Part shown: positions 25,246 through 33,029 of the stretch, one piece after another
Layout of the letters: every line of letters starts with the position of its first letter
How positions within the stretch are numbered: the stretch's first letter is position 1
Source of the DNA: Bradyrhizobium sp. JYMT SZCCT0428
Lineage (GTDB): Bacteria > Pseudomonadota > Alphaproteobacteria > Rhizobiales > Xanthobacteraceae
DNA: 48,646 nucleotides
Direction of reading: 5' to 3'
NCBI RefSeq assembly: GCF_018131075.1
Contig: NZ_JAFCLS010000056.1
Location: 1-48,646, forward strand
Position numbers and translations under genes: made by a program
Notes under the pieces: model-generated
Seen by the model: only the letters and a program-made list of their open reading frames with translations
What the model was told of the DNA's origin: nothing
Databases searched by the model: none

Positions 25246-26289
25246 CTACGCGGCCTTCGGCACGGCGTTCAGCATCCCGGTTTGCGGGTGACAATCCAGA
25301 TATTCAAAGAAGGCTTCGTCGGCCCGCGCCACCGTGACCTCGTGATAGAGCCGCAGCTTCGCGGCAGGGCCCAAGGTCGACAGATATTTCATCGCGGCGC
25401 CAAAAATCCGGACATGGGTCGGATGCGATTCCGCCCATCGCTCAAGGGCGGCGAGACTCTTCCACCAGCTCATGCCGTAGGATTTTTCGGTGCGTGTGCC
25501 GTCGGGCGCGATCACCGTCATATAGCGGTTGGCGTAACAGCCGATCGCGCGGCCGTCGTCGCGCAGGAAGTCCATGCCTTCCCGCAGCACCGGCTCGACA
25601 TCCTCCAGGTACATCTTGCGTTCGGAGGCTTCGGTATCGCCCCAATCCTGGCCCGACCGGATCAGGCAGACATTGTCTGACGGGATGACCCTGATGCGGG
25701 CGCCATCACGGACAGCGGTGATGTTTCCTGATGGCGCCATCTCGCTGGTTTGCGATTTGGGAATGCGATCACGCATGCCGCCCCAATAGGCGTGCTCCTG
25801 AATCTCGCCGCTCATGCCGTCGGCGAGAACCGCGACGCCTTCGGGTCTTCCGAGGGACGAGAACAGGGTCTCGTAGCCTTCCACGCCGGGATGCAGCACC
25901 TCGATGAAGGTGCCCACACCGCTGGCGTTTCGACGCTCGCCGGTCCAGCCCTCGCGCGCCGCCGGGAACCAGCCGTCGAACCTGGCGCGATCGTCCCAGT
26001 ACGCCACCGTGACGATATTGGTGAAACCGGCTTCGTCGATGTAGCGGGCGCGGTCCCAATGCGTTGGGCCGCCATTCTGCCCGAAAGCGGCGACGATCCA
26101 CGCCAGCGCCTGCTCGGCGGCGTCCGACGGCTCGCCGCGGGTCTGGACGCCGAAATAGGCCATCACCACCCGCACCACGGCGGGCTTGTGGCGCGCGACG
26201 AACGACGGGTAGGGCGGCGCATAATCGTCCGGGACGCGACGGTGGCGTGTGCGCGCGGTTCGCAGATGCTCCGGGATCGCGGATTCCAT
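25246..26289 (-). CDS. oxd: Aldoxime dehydratase (phenylacetaldoxime dehydratase family)
   Basis: A 347-residue heme-dependent lyase that removes water from an aldoxime to give a nitrile, full length for OxdA-type enzymes. The family sequence is recognisable throughout (YPSFVARHKPAVVRVVMAYF, GYETLFSSLGRPEGVAVL, SGNITAVRDGARIRVIPSDN). Near the end lie HPTH (His289, His292) and YHEV (His316), where the heme ligand and the distal catalytic His are expected; I do not assign them individually. It is 40 bp downstream of the nitrilase gene, whose enzyme would use its product. Confidence 0.93.
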   Translation of the reverse strand: MESAIPEHLRTARTRHRRVPDDYAPPYPSFVARHKPAVVRVVMAYFGVQTRGEPSDAAEQALAWIVAAFGQNGGPTHWDRARYIDEAGFTNIVTVAYWDDRARFDGWFPAAREGWTGERRNASGVGTFIEVLHPGVEGYETLFSSLGRPEGVAVLADGMSGEIQEHAYWGGMRDRIPKSQTSEMAPSGNITAVRDGARIRVIPSDNVCLIRSGQDWGDTEASERKMYLEDVEPVLREGMDFLRDDGRAIGCYANRYMTVIAPDGTRTEKSYGMSWWKSLAALERWAESHPTHVRIFGAAMKYLSTLGPAAKLRLYHEVTVARADEAFFEYLDCHPQTGMLNAVPKAA

Positions 26290-26329
26290 GGGCTCGCTCC
26301 TCGTCAGCTGTCAGAACCTTCTGAAACGC

Positions 26330-27343
26330 TCAGGCCTGAAGCCTGATTTCGCTCATAACCTCGGCGTCGACCGGTAAGGTAAAATGCTCGACGCGGTTGG
26401 CGCGGGACGTGTTGAGCAACAGCCGGGTGACATCAGGCCGGGAATAATGTCCGGCGGGATCGGCGGCGTTCTTCGCCACGCCGATCATGCCGAGATCGAT
26501 ATCGGCATAGAGAATGCCTTCCTGATCGGGCGGCAGTTTTTCGGCCAGCGAACTGCCGTCCGGCCCGTAGATGACAGCGTGACCGCCGCCAGCATGCAGG
26601 AACGCGTGCTTCTCGGGGGAGTCGCAGAGCTCGTCGATCATGGCCTGCGAGACCACGGCGCAGGGAGCGAGGACGAAACATGAGCCCTCGACCGCGTAGA
26701 TCTTGCTCGCGGCGTTGTTGACCTCATGGCCGAGCGCGTGCGCGAACGGATCGTACAGCGAGAAGCTCGGCCAGGCGCCGACGTGAACCTGCTCGTTCTG
26801 GGCGTACATCGCGTATTTCGACAGCGGCTGCAGATGTTCCCAGCAGCACAACGCCCCGAGCCGCCCCACATCGGCGCGGTCATGCACGGCAAGGTCGCTA
26901 CCGTCGCCTTCGCCGAATACGGTGCGTTCGGCATGGGTCGGCCGCAGCTTGCGGCGCCTGGCGATGGTCTCGCCGTCCGGTCCGATCAGCCATTGCGCGA
27001 TGTAGAGGCTGCCGCCGGCCCGTTCGGAGAGGCCGAGGACCGCGGTGAGCTTCGCACGCTTCACGGCGCTACGTATCTTGTCCGCCTGGGGGCTGTCATA
27101 GGCCAGCGAGTTGTCGAAATAGCGCTGCACGAAACCGCGGCCGATCGCCCAGGCTGGCGCACCGAGCCAGATCTGCCACGGATATCCGGGAATGAAGGTC
27201 TCGGGAAACGCGATCAGCTTTGCACCCTGGCTGGCGGCCTGTTCGATCAGGGTGATCGTCTTGTCCACGGTCGCATCGAGATCGAGGAAGACCGGCGCCG
27301 CCTGAACCACCGCTACCTTGTACTTCTGGTGCACGAGACCCAT
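26330..27343 (-). CDS. nit: Nitrilase
   Basis: A 337-residue carbon-nitrogen hydrolase with the Glu-Lys-Cys triad: Glu48 in FPETFIPGYP, Lys132 in RRKLRPTHAER and Cys167 in LCCWEH. The CWEHLQP motif is that of true nitrilases, which convert nitriles to carboxylic acids and ammonia, rather than of amidases. Beside an aldoxime dehydratase this fits an aldoxime to nitrile to acid route, possibly for plant-derived arylacetaldoximes. I chose ATG 27343 (MGLVHQKY), with AAGGA ending 9 nt upstream of it; ATG 27352 is too close to that site. Confidence 0.93.
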   Translation of the reverse strand: MGLVHQKYKVAVVQAAPVFLDLDATVDKTITLIEQAASQGAKLIAFPETFIPGYPWQIWLGAPAWAIGRGFVQRYFDNSLAYDSPQADKIRSAVKRAKLTAVLGLSERAGGSLYIAQWLIGPDGETIARRRKLRPTHAERTVFGEGDGSDLAVHDRADVGRLGALCCWEHLQPLSKYAMYAQNEQVHVGAWPSFSLYDPFAHALGHEVNNAASKIYAVEGSCFVLAPCAVVSQAMIDELCDSPEKHAFLHAGGGHAVIYGPDGSSLAEKLPPDQEGILYADIDLGMIGVAKNAADPAGHYSRPDVTRLLLNTSRANRVEHFTLPVDAEVMSEIRLQA

Positions 27344-27416
27344 CGAAATCATCCTTCTGCGCTGGGAGATAAGGCAATCGCTGGGTCGAAAGCCTACCGC
27401 CGCGCCCGGCCGTGGC

Positions 27417-27455
27417 ACTTGTCCGTGGCAGAACGAAAACTTGTCTTAACTTGCA
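27417..27455. promoter_or_regulatory. Candidate AraC-type operator upstream of nit-oxd
   Basis: ACTTGTC occurs at 27417-27423 and again at 27439-27445, exactly 22 bp apart (two helical turns), and ACTTGCA follows at 27449, 10 bp on. Direct repeats in this spacing upstream of the regulated gene are typical of AraC/XylS regulators. They lie 74 bp or more upstream of the nitrilase start, between it and the AraC-type gene. Confidence 0.5.
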
Positions 27456-27543
27456 ATTGTCAGCCGCGACGGCGTCGAGCCAGACACACCGCCGCAGGCG
27501 GGCGTCGTGCCGCCACGGGAGGGCAGACCAATCGGAGGAGAAT

Positions 27544-28497
27544 TTATTGCGTCGGGTGGTCGCGCCATTCGCGCGGCGAGGCGCCGTACCTCTGCTTGAA
27601 GATCCGGCTGAAATGGGCGAGGTCGTTGAAGCCCCACGCGAATGCGATGTCGCTGATGTGCCGGGCCGCATGCGCCGGGTCTGACAGGTCGCGCTTGCAT
27701 CGCTCCAGGCGCTGCATCTGGACGTAGCTGCGGAACGAGTGCTGCTCGTCGGCCATCAGATCGCTGGCATAGCGCGGCGAGATTCCGGTGGCCGCGGCAA
27801 CCTGCGAGATCGCCAGGTCGGGATCGCTCAGGTGCGTGAGGATGTAATTCTTGAGCCGATAAAGCAGCGCAGAGCGGTGAAACGACTGATCCGAAGAACG
27901 CGCATGCATCCGGTCGGCGAAGGCCATGGCAATGAGATCCAGTCCCTGATCCAGCAGGCGGGATGCTGTGGCGGGATCGACGTGGTCGACGACCTTGCTG
28001 GTGCTGACCAGAAACTCGTAGGCCAGGCCCTCCAGGGGACGACTGCTGCAGAAGGTGGTCGCGGTCAGCGCGTCGAACGCGCCGATGCGTTGCTGCAGAA
28101 GTTTTCGCGGCATCTGCAGGATCGTCTGTGAAAAACTGTCATCGAAGCGCAGCTCGTAGGGGCGGGTGGTGTCGTAAATGACGAACCGTCCCGCGGACAC
28201 GACGGCATCGCGGCCGTCCTGATACACGCCGTTGACGCCGTGGTTGCCCAGCGCCAGCAGCACGTAATCCTCGCTGGCGCGTGCGATCCGGGATGGCGTG
28301 CGGAACACCCGCTGGGCGCAGGAATCGACGCGGGTAAACGTCGCGCGGCCGATCGCGGATTGCGAGACCGCGCCCCAAAACCCCTCCCGCATATCGGAGT
28401 GGCAATCGAGGCCGACAAAGGTATCGCAGACGATGTCCTGCCAGACCGCAAGGCGTCGATCCGGAACCGAAGAACTCGTGTCGAGCACGACAGCCAC
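27544..28497 (-). CDS. AraC family regulator (NitR/OxdR-like)
   Basis: A 317-residue protein with an N-terminal AraC-binding-like domain of the AraC_binding_2 type (VWQDIVCDTFVGLDCHSD) and a C-terminal double helix-turn-helix (about residues 210-315), including LAISQVAAATGISPRYASDL and HISDIAFAWGFNDLAHFSRI, ending in FKQRYGASPREWR. In Rhodococcus a related AraC-family regulator activates the nitrilase gene, so this is probably the activator of nit-oxd downstream. The three genes are in line on the minus strand. Confidence 0.88.
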   Translation of the reverse strand: MAVVLDTSSSVPDRRLAVWQDIVCDTFVGLDCHSDMREGFWGAVSQSAIGRATFTRVDSCAQRVFRTPSRIARASEDYVLLALGNHGVNGVYQDGRDAVVSAGRFVIYDTTRPYELRFDDSFSQTILQMPRKLLQQRIGAFDALTATTFCSSRPLEGLAYEFLVSTSKVVDHVDPATASRLLDQGLDLIAMAFADRMHARSSDQSFHRSALLYRLKNYILTHLSDPDLAISQVAAATGISPRYASDLMADEQHSFRSYVQMQRLERCKRDLSDPAHAARHISDIAFAWGFNDLAHFSRIFKQRYGASPREWRDHPTQ

Positions 28498-28655
28498 GAT
28501 GGGACCTCCGGGAACCGGGGTAAGTGTGAGCCAAAGCCCGGCTCAAATCCAGTGTCTGCAAATAGCTTGCCGGGCGCCGCGACTGGCGTCGATTTGGTTA
28601 CCGAATTGTTAAGCGGGGAATGGCTTTTTATTAGGCATTTGAAGGGGTTGAACTT

Positions 28656-28676
28656 TATATTGCGATGCACAATATA
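28656..28676. promoter_or_regulatory. 21-bp palindrome in the AraC/GNAT divergent region
   Basis: TATATTG (28656-28662) and CAATATA (28670-28676) form a perfect inverted repeat with a 7-bp centre, in an AT-rich patch unlike its surroundings. It lies 48 bp before the GNAT start, where an operator or promoter would be. The remaining intergenic sequence shows no clear boxes. Confidence 0.45.
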
Positions 28677-28723
28677 GGTGGTCTAGGGATTCGACGCCTC
28701 CTCGAGGGCTACCACGAGGAGTT

Positions 28724-29350
28724 ATGACTATGAACTACCAGACTACCGCTCCGAGCCGCGCCAAGGGCACCGTTCGGATTCTAAGCCAGCAAGAGGAATT
28801 GCCGCTTCTGCGCGATCACCTTTTGCGGCTCGACCGCACCAGCCGCCATGATCGCTTTCATGGCTTCATGGACGACAGCTTCATCGAACGTTACGCCGAA
28901 AAATGCGCCAACGATGGCACTGTCATCATCGGCTATTTCGAGGATGGCGTGGTGCGCGGTGCCGCCGAACTGCATCCGCCGGAGCAATCGCCTGACGCAC
29001 TGCCGGAGATCGCCTTCAGCGTGGAGAGCTCGGTACGGCGCAAGGGCGTCGGCAGCATCCTGTTCAGGAAGCTGATCGCGGAGGCGCGGGCCAAGGGATA
29101 TAAAAGCCTGCGGATCACCACCGGCGCGCAGAATGAAGCGATGCGGGCGCTCGCCAACAAGTTTGGCGCACACCTGACGTTCCGCTACGGCGAATCCACC
29201 GGCAGCATCGATCTGGCCAAGCAGAACCAGCCGGAAGGGGCGCCGTCCGCAATGGCGACGACGCTCGAGGCCGCACGGGCGATCACGAACTTCAATCGCG
29301 CTTATTGGGCCATGATGCTGAGAATGTCCGGCTGGGGCCGGACGGCCTGA
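28724..29350 (+). CDS. GNAT family N-acetyltransferase
   Basis: The 208-residue product has the GNAT core: IIGYFEDGVVRGAAELHPP, IAFSVESSVRRKGVGSILF (the acetyl-CoA pyrophosphate loop RRKGVG), and LRITTGAQNEAMRALANKFG. The first 35 residues resemble the N-terminal part of the CoA-ligase-linked GNAT proteins (DHLLRLDRTSRHDRFHGFMD). The substrate is unknown. GAGGAG lies just before the ATG at 28724; ATG 28730 is possible too. It ends 18 bp before a perfect hairpin. Confidence 0.9.
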   Translation: MTMNYQTTAPSRAKGTVRILSQQEELPLLRDHLLRLDRTSRHDRFHGFMDDSFIERYAEKCANDGTVIIGYFEDGVVRGAAELHPPEQSPDALPEIAFSVESSVRRKGVGSILFRKLIAEARAKGYKSLRITTGAQNEAMRALANKFGAHLTFRYGESTGSIDLAKQNQPEGAPSAMATTLEAARAITNFNRAYWAMMLRMSGWGRTA

Positions 29351-29368
29351 CCGGAAGGTCCATCGACC

Positions 29369-29467
29369 AGAGCCCCGTTCCGCTTGCATCGGAACGGGGC
29401 TCTGTATTTTTCGATTTGACGCGTTTTCTTGACGCGAACCGGTGTCACTTCGCTTGAAAAATGCTTT
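29369..29467. repeat. Dispersed repeat family B, copy 2, acting as GNAT terminator
   Basis: AGAGCCCCGTTCC (29369-29381) and GGAACGGGGCTCT (29391-29403) form a perfect 13-bp stem, followed by a short T-rich stretch (tattttt), so this copy should end transcription of the GNAT gene. The right part is TTGACGCGTTTTCTTGACGC and CGAACCGGTGTCACTTCGC as in copy 1. The rest of the interval to 29516 shows nothing else. Confidence 0.8.
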
Positions 29468-29516
29468 AGCGGTAATTCGCGGATCTCCTGGATCGCGCGA
29501 ATTGCCCGGGGGCCTT

Positions 29517-29819
29517 TCAGGTACCGGTGCGCTTGTCGTTACCGAAGCGCCTGACGATCTTGCGTTCGACCACAACCGAGCGCTGGGCGCCTTGCTCGCC
29601 CGTGATGACGCGGGTGGCGGTCCGCGCAACGGCGCGGCCGGTCTTCTTGACCTCAGCCAGCACTTCTTCGTACGGCAGCCCCATCAGCGCCGCGGCGATT
29701 TCCGCCTGCTGCTGCTGATCGTCGGTAATGCCGACGGCCGCGAAGATCGCTTCCTCCAGCGTCGGCGGATCGCGCCGTACGCGCCGGGTGCCATATTTCG
29801 TATTCCAGTCTTCGCTCAT
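29517..29819 (-). CDS. Conserved-looking hypothetical protein
   Basis: A 100-residue cytoplasmic protein beginning MSEDWNTKYGTRRVRRDPPT and continuing with an acidic helical part (LEEAIFAAVGITDDQQQQAE) and a basic C-terminus (RSVVVERKIVRRFGNDKR). I do not recognise the family. It has no Cys and no membrane segment. ATG 29819 was chosen over the longer frame to 29873 because GAGGCCCC precedes it; the upstream extension is not protein-like. Confidence 0.65.
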   Translation of the reverse strand: MSEDWNTKYGTRRVRRDPPTLEEAIFAAVGITDDQQQQAEIAAALMGLPYEEVLAEVKKTGRAVARTATRVITGEQGAQRSVVVERKIVRRFGNDKRTGT

Positions 29820-29905
29820 CGGGGCCTCGCATCTGATGCGGAGATACCTAAGTGCCCTTATGTTGCATTGCAATATGAATTTGGCGTGGCATTACAGCCA
29901 TGCAC

Positions 29906-30205
29906 CTACAATTTCTCTAGTCTGGTAGCGTCGTACAGTTCGATGGACGTGGCGGCCGCGGCCAGCGATTGCAGCGATTTGACGAAATCGCGCGAGGCGG
30001 GGACCGCGAAATGGTTAAGCAGCGCCGCGCGGTCGGCCCATTGCTCGAAAAACACCAACCGCAGCGGGTTTTCGCAGTCGACATGCACGGCGTGCGAGAT
30101 GCATCCGGGCTCGCCGCGCGAACGATGGACGTGCTCGAGGCTCAGGCGGCGGACCTCGTCGAAACTGTCCTGGCGCGCCGTCACACTGCCGGTAACCACG
30201 ATCAT
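29906..30205 (-). CDS. Putative quinol monooxygenase (ABM domain)
   Basis: A 99-residue protein of the dimeric alpha/beta-barrel type. The pattern is that of the YgiN/ABM family: MIVVTGSVTARQDSFDEVRR, then SRGEPGCISHAVHVDCENPL and FFEQWADRAALLNHF with the conserved His. Such proteins are small cofactor-free monooxygenases or their relatives; the substrate is unknown. It overlaps no neighbour and lies 32 bp downstream of the DUF2161 gene on the same strand. Confidence 0.85.
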   Translation of the reverse strand: MIVVTGSVTARQDSFDEVRRLSLEHVHRSRGEPGCISHAVHVDCENPLRLVFFEQWADRAALLNHFAVPASRDFVKSLQSLAAAATSIELYDATRLEKL

Positions 30206-30237
30206 GTTGTCCTCCCGGTTTCACCGTCCTTGTCGGA

Positions 30238-30912
30238 CTATTCGGCGGCGGTCAGATCCAGCGCTTGTTGCGGCCAGCGCTTCAGCGCGGCGTGTCCGGC
30301 ATCGGTCAGGAGGTAAATGCCGCGCTCGGCGCGATCGAACCAGCCATAGACATTGTGCAGCAAAATCTTGCCGGCGTCCGGCATCTCGATCCGCAAATCC
30401 TTCACGCGCCGCGGGCCACCCGAAAGTGCCGCAGCACAGGCCAGCGCCTGCTGGCGATAGGCCGTCATGATCGGCGCGCGCGTCGAGCCGCCCATCGCCG
30501 GATCGCCCTTGCGCCGCTCATGCTCCCTGATCAGCCGCGAGCGCTTCTTCGGATTGCGGCGAGGGGCTGTCGTGGCGGGTTTGACGATCACCTCGACGTC
30601 GCCGGTGTTGGTGACCGCGAGCATGCCAAAGCCTAGCCGGCGACAGAGGTTGCGATAGCGGGCGTCACTTTCGCGGCCCTTGCCGCGTGCCGACAATTTG
30701 GCCGCGAGCCACACCTCGTCACAGGCGCCGGCGCGATCGACCGCCTGCAGGATCAGTTCGAGATTGAAGGTGAGCTTCAATTCCCCGATCACCACCACCG
30801 GCGGATCGTCGCCGCTGAGCGCCACCAGGTCGCAGCCACCGATCTCGCCCTTGACCGTGAAGCCGAGCTTTTCAAGGAAGCGTTTGACGGGCAGGTAAAG
30901 CGCGGTTTCCAA
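30238..30912 (-). CDS. DUF2161 family PD-(D/E)XK-type protein
   Basis: A 224-residue protein. The N-terminal part shows a restriction-endonuclease-like signature: GGCDLVALSGDDPPVVVIGE and then LKLTFNLELILQAVDR, matching the D...ExK motif of the PD-(D/E)XK fold. The C-terminal half is basic and rich in Arg (RRNPKKRSRLIREHERRKGD) and ends with what looks like a winged-helix-like domain (GKILLHNVYGWFDRAERGIY). The family is reported only as a putative phosphodiesterase; its target is unknown. It is not in a visible defence gene cluster. Confidence 0.82.
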   Translation of the reverse strand: METALYLPVKRFLEKLGFTVKGEIGGCDLVALSGDDPPVVVIGELKLTFNLELILQAVDRAGACDEVWLAAKLSARGKGRESDARYRNLCRRLGFGMLAVTNTGDVEVIVKPATTAPRRNPKKRSRLIREHERRKGDPAMGGSTRAPIMTAYRQQALACAAALSGGPRRVKDLRIEMPDAGKILLHNVYGWFDRAERGIYLLTDAGHAALKRWPQQALDLTAAE

Positions 30913-31057
30913 CGACAGGCTCCGGCGGCAAAGCGGCCGCGACTCAGTATCACGAGTTTAGCCCGGATTTGGCCAAATCGCGCGCCAGCGGCTATCGTGC
31001 CGACGGGACAGACAAACGGGCGCGATCCAATGCTGCGCAGGCTCGCAGACTGAGGAT

Positions 31058-31738
31058 TTAAACCCGCCCGCTCACCGGCAGCAGTGCGCCGGTGACGGCG
31101 GAGGCAGCATCGCTGGCGAGGAACAGGATCACGTCGGCCAGCTCCGTTGGCCTTACCCATTTGCTGAAATCCGCTTTCGGCATGCTGGCGCGATTGGCCG
31201 CGGTGTCGATGATCGACGGCAGCACGGCGTTCACCGTGATCCTGCCCTTGTATTCTGCGGCAAGCGCTTCGGTCAGGCGATGTACGCCGGCCTTGGACGC
31301 GGCATAGGCGCCCATGCCGGCGCCCGCCTGCAGCGCGCCAAGCGCGCCGACATTGACGATCCGCCCGGCACCGGACGCGGTCAGGTACGGGATCGCCGCG
31401 CGCGAGGCGTTGAGCGCGGTCGTGACGTTGAGCGCGTACATGCGCTGCCACGTCTTCGGATCGCCCTCGATGACCGTCTCGAACGCAAAACCGCCGGCGA
31501 TGTTGATCAGCGCGTCGAGCTTGCCGAAATGCGACACCGCGGCGTCGATGGCCTTTTTCGCCGCCGCCGCATCGGTCAGGTCGACACCGCCGAGTTCGAA
31601 CTGGTTTGATGTCGCCGGTACCTGCGTCGGCGCGTGGTCTACGCTTGCGACCCTGGCGCCGGCCGCCAGCGCCTGGTCAACGACGATGCTGCCGAGCGCG
31701 CCGAGGGCGCCGGTCACGACAATGACTTTTCCATCCAT
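31058..31738 (-). CDS. Short-chain dehydrogenase-like protein lacking the catalytic Ser
   Basis: A 226-residue Rossmann protein of the SDR superfamily. It has the nucleotide loop TGALGALG (residues about 8-15), NIAGG, and the catalytic YAASK. In classic SDRs a Ser lies 13-14 residues before the Tyr; here the segment is VNVGALGALQAGAGMGAYAA, with Gly and Ala at those places. Either another residue takes over or the protein is a weak or non-classical reductase. GGAGG precedes ATG 31738; the frame runs to 31771. Confidence 0.85.
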   Translation of the reverse strand: MDGKVIVVTGALGALGSIVVDQALAAGARVASVDHAPTQVPATSNQFELGGVDLTDAAAAKKAIDAAVSHFGKLDALINIAGGFAFETVIEGDPKTWQRMYALNVTTALNASRAAIPYLTASGAGRIVNVGALGALQAGAGMGAYAASKAGVHRLTEALAAEYKGRITVNAVLPSIIDTAANRASMPKADFSKWVRPTELADVILFLASDAASAVTGALLPVSGRV

Positions 31739-31863
31739 AATGGGCCTCCACGGGCCGATAAAAGGGAGCACACACTAGCGCCGGCAGTTTTTCATTTGCA
31801 ATGCGGCGAATTTCGCATCCAAATGCGGGTGTCCAAGAAGATATTCCCGCTGAGGGTGATGAA

Positions 31864-32547
31864 ATGAACGACGTGTCACGTACCGGCGATCTGGACATCG
31901 CCAACTTCAAATACAAATTGCCGCATCTGACGGCGGCGCTCCAGCGTCCGGAAAAGATCAAAATCGTGGCGATCGGATCGTCTTCGACGGCGGGCGTTGC
32001 GCCGGTCGCACCTTATCCGCCTCGTCTGGAAATGCTGTTGCGGCAGAAACTTGCGCGGCGAACGATCGATGTGCTCAACCGCGGTATCAGCGGCGAGGAG
32101 GCGCCGAAAGAGTTAGAGCGGTTTCGATCCGACGTGTTCGATGAGGCGCCAGCTCTGGTAATCTGGCAGGTGGGTACCAACGCAATCTTTCATGACATGG
32201 ATCGCAGGGAGGTCGCCAGAGCCATCGACAGCGGATTAAGGCAACTCGCCGACTTGTCGGCGGATGTGATCCTGATGGACCTGCAATACACCAGGGCGAT
32301 GACCGACAAGCTCAAGGCATCGGAAGAAATGGTGGCGTTCATCGCCGCAGCCGCTGAGATCGCGAAGGTCAACGTCTTTCAACGCTTCGCCCTGATGCGA
32401 CGCTGGGTCGATGACAATATCCCGATCAGTGCCCTGGAAGACGGTGCCGACAATCATCTTCACGTCAGTGAGTGGGCGACCGGTTGCTTGGCAGAAGCCC
32501 TGAGCGATGCGATCGAGCAGGCCGTGAAGGCGGCGGGTACTACGTAA
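31864..32547 (+). CDS. SGNH/GDSL hydrolase family protein
   Basis: A 227-residue esterase-like protein: IVAIGSSSTAGVAP holds the nucleophile Ser (block I), RGISGEEAP is block II with Gly, WQVGTNA is block III with Asn, and DNHLHVSEWA at the C-terminus holds the catalytic Asp and His. There is no signal peptide from the chosen start, unlike many relatives; the longer start at 31801 does not add one. GAGG lies upstream of ATG 31864. The substrate is unknown, probably an ester or acetyl group. It is divergent from the SDR gene. Confidence 0.85.
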   Translation: MNDVSRTGDLDIANFKYKLPHLTAALQRPEKIKIVAIGSSSTAGVAPVAPYPPRLEMLLRQKLARRTIDVLNRGISGEEAPKELERFRSDVFDEAPALVIWQVGTNAIFHDMDRREVARAIDSGLRQLADLSADVILMDLQYTRAMTDKLKASEEMVAFIAAAAEIAKVNVFQRFALMRRWVDDNIPISALEDGADNHLHVSEWATGCLAEALSDAIEQAVKAAGTT

Positions 32548-32650
32548 GAATACGGATCAAGGCCGATTGCTAAAATTTGCCGGAGTTGCGCAAGTCGATT
32601 GCAGGTTCCATTCACTACAAGGGGAGTCCAATCCAGGCAGGGGCATCACC

Positions 32651-32854
32651 ATGGGATCTCTACCCGATCACGGTTTACCGCTTGTTCAGCTTAAGGAGCA
32701 GCGGCGGGACTTGGTGGTCGCGCTGCAAAACCGCAACGGTCCGATCAAGGACTGGGAGCTGATGCAGATTGCGGCGATCCAGCAGGCGATCCAGGCGTTC
32801 GAGGACGTCATCGCCGATCTCGATGCTGAAATGGAAATGGAAGCCGCGGCCTGA
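32651..32854 (+). CDS. Small coiled-coil-like hypothetical protein
   Basis: A 67-residue product, helical and probably coiled coil over most of its length (LVQLKEQRRDLVVALQNR, then an AIQQAIQAFEDVIADLDAEM stretch), acidic at the end. I do not recognise the family. It starts ATG at 32651, with AGG at -11, a weak ribosome site. It follows the SGNH gene by 103 bp. Confidence 0.55.
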   Translation: MGSLPDHGLPLVQLKEQRRDLVVALQNRNGPIKDWELMQIAAIQQAIQAFEDVIADLDAEMEMEAAA

Positions 32855-32927
32855 GCGATCGCGAGACGCACTCGCGCCGAACGTCGGCCCGCGCGGATCG
32901 TTTCGATGCGACGGGTGAAACACGAGC

Positions 32928-33018
32928 AGAGCGTTTTCGAGCGAAGTGGGCCCCGGTTCGCATAGCAATCAAGTTTACGCAGATTGCGTAGACTTATCTG
33001 CGGTAGAAAACGCGTCAA
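32928..33018 (-). repeat. Dispersed repeat family B, copy 3, inverted and with an inserted hairpin module
   Basis: Read on the minus strand this carries TTGACGCGTTTTCT and then, before CGAACCGG, an extra segment of about 44 bases with its own palindrome (TACGCA-atc-TGCGTA), followed by CCCACTTCGCTCGAAAACGCTCT as in copies 1 and 2. It lacks the AGAGCC hairpin. It lies just before the stop of the phosphatase gene. Confidence 0.75.
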
Positions 33019-33029
33019 AATAAAAACCG

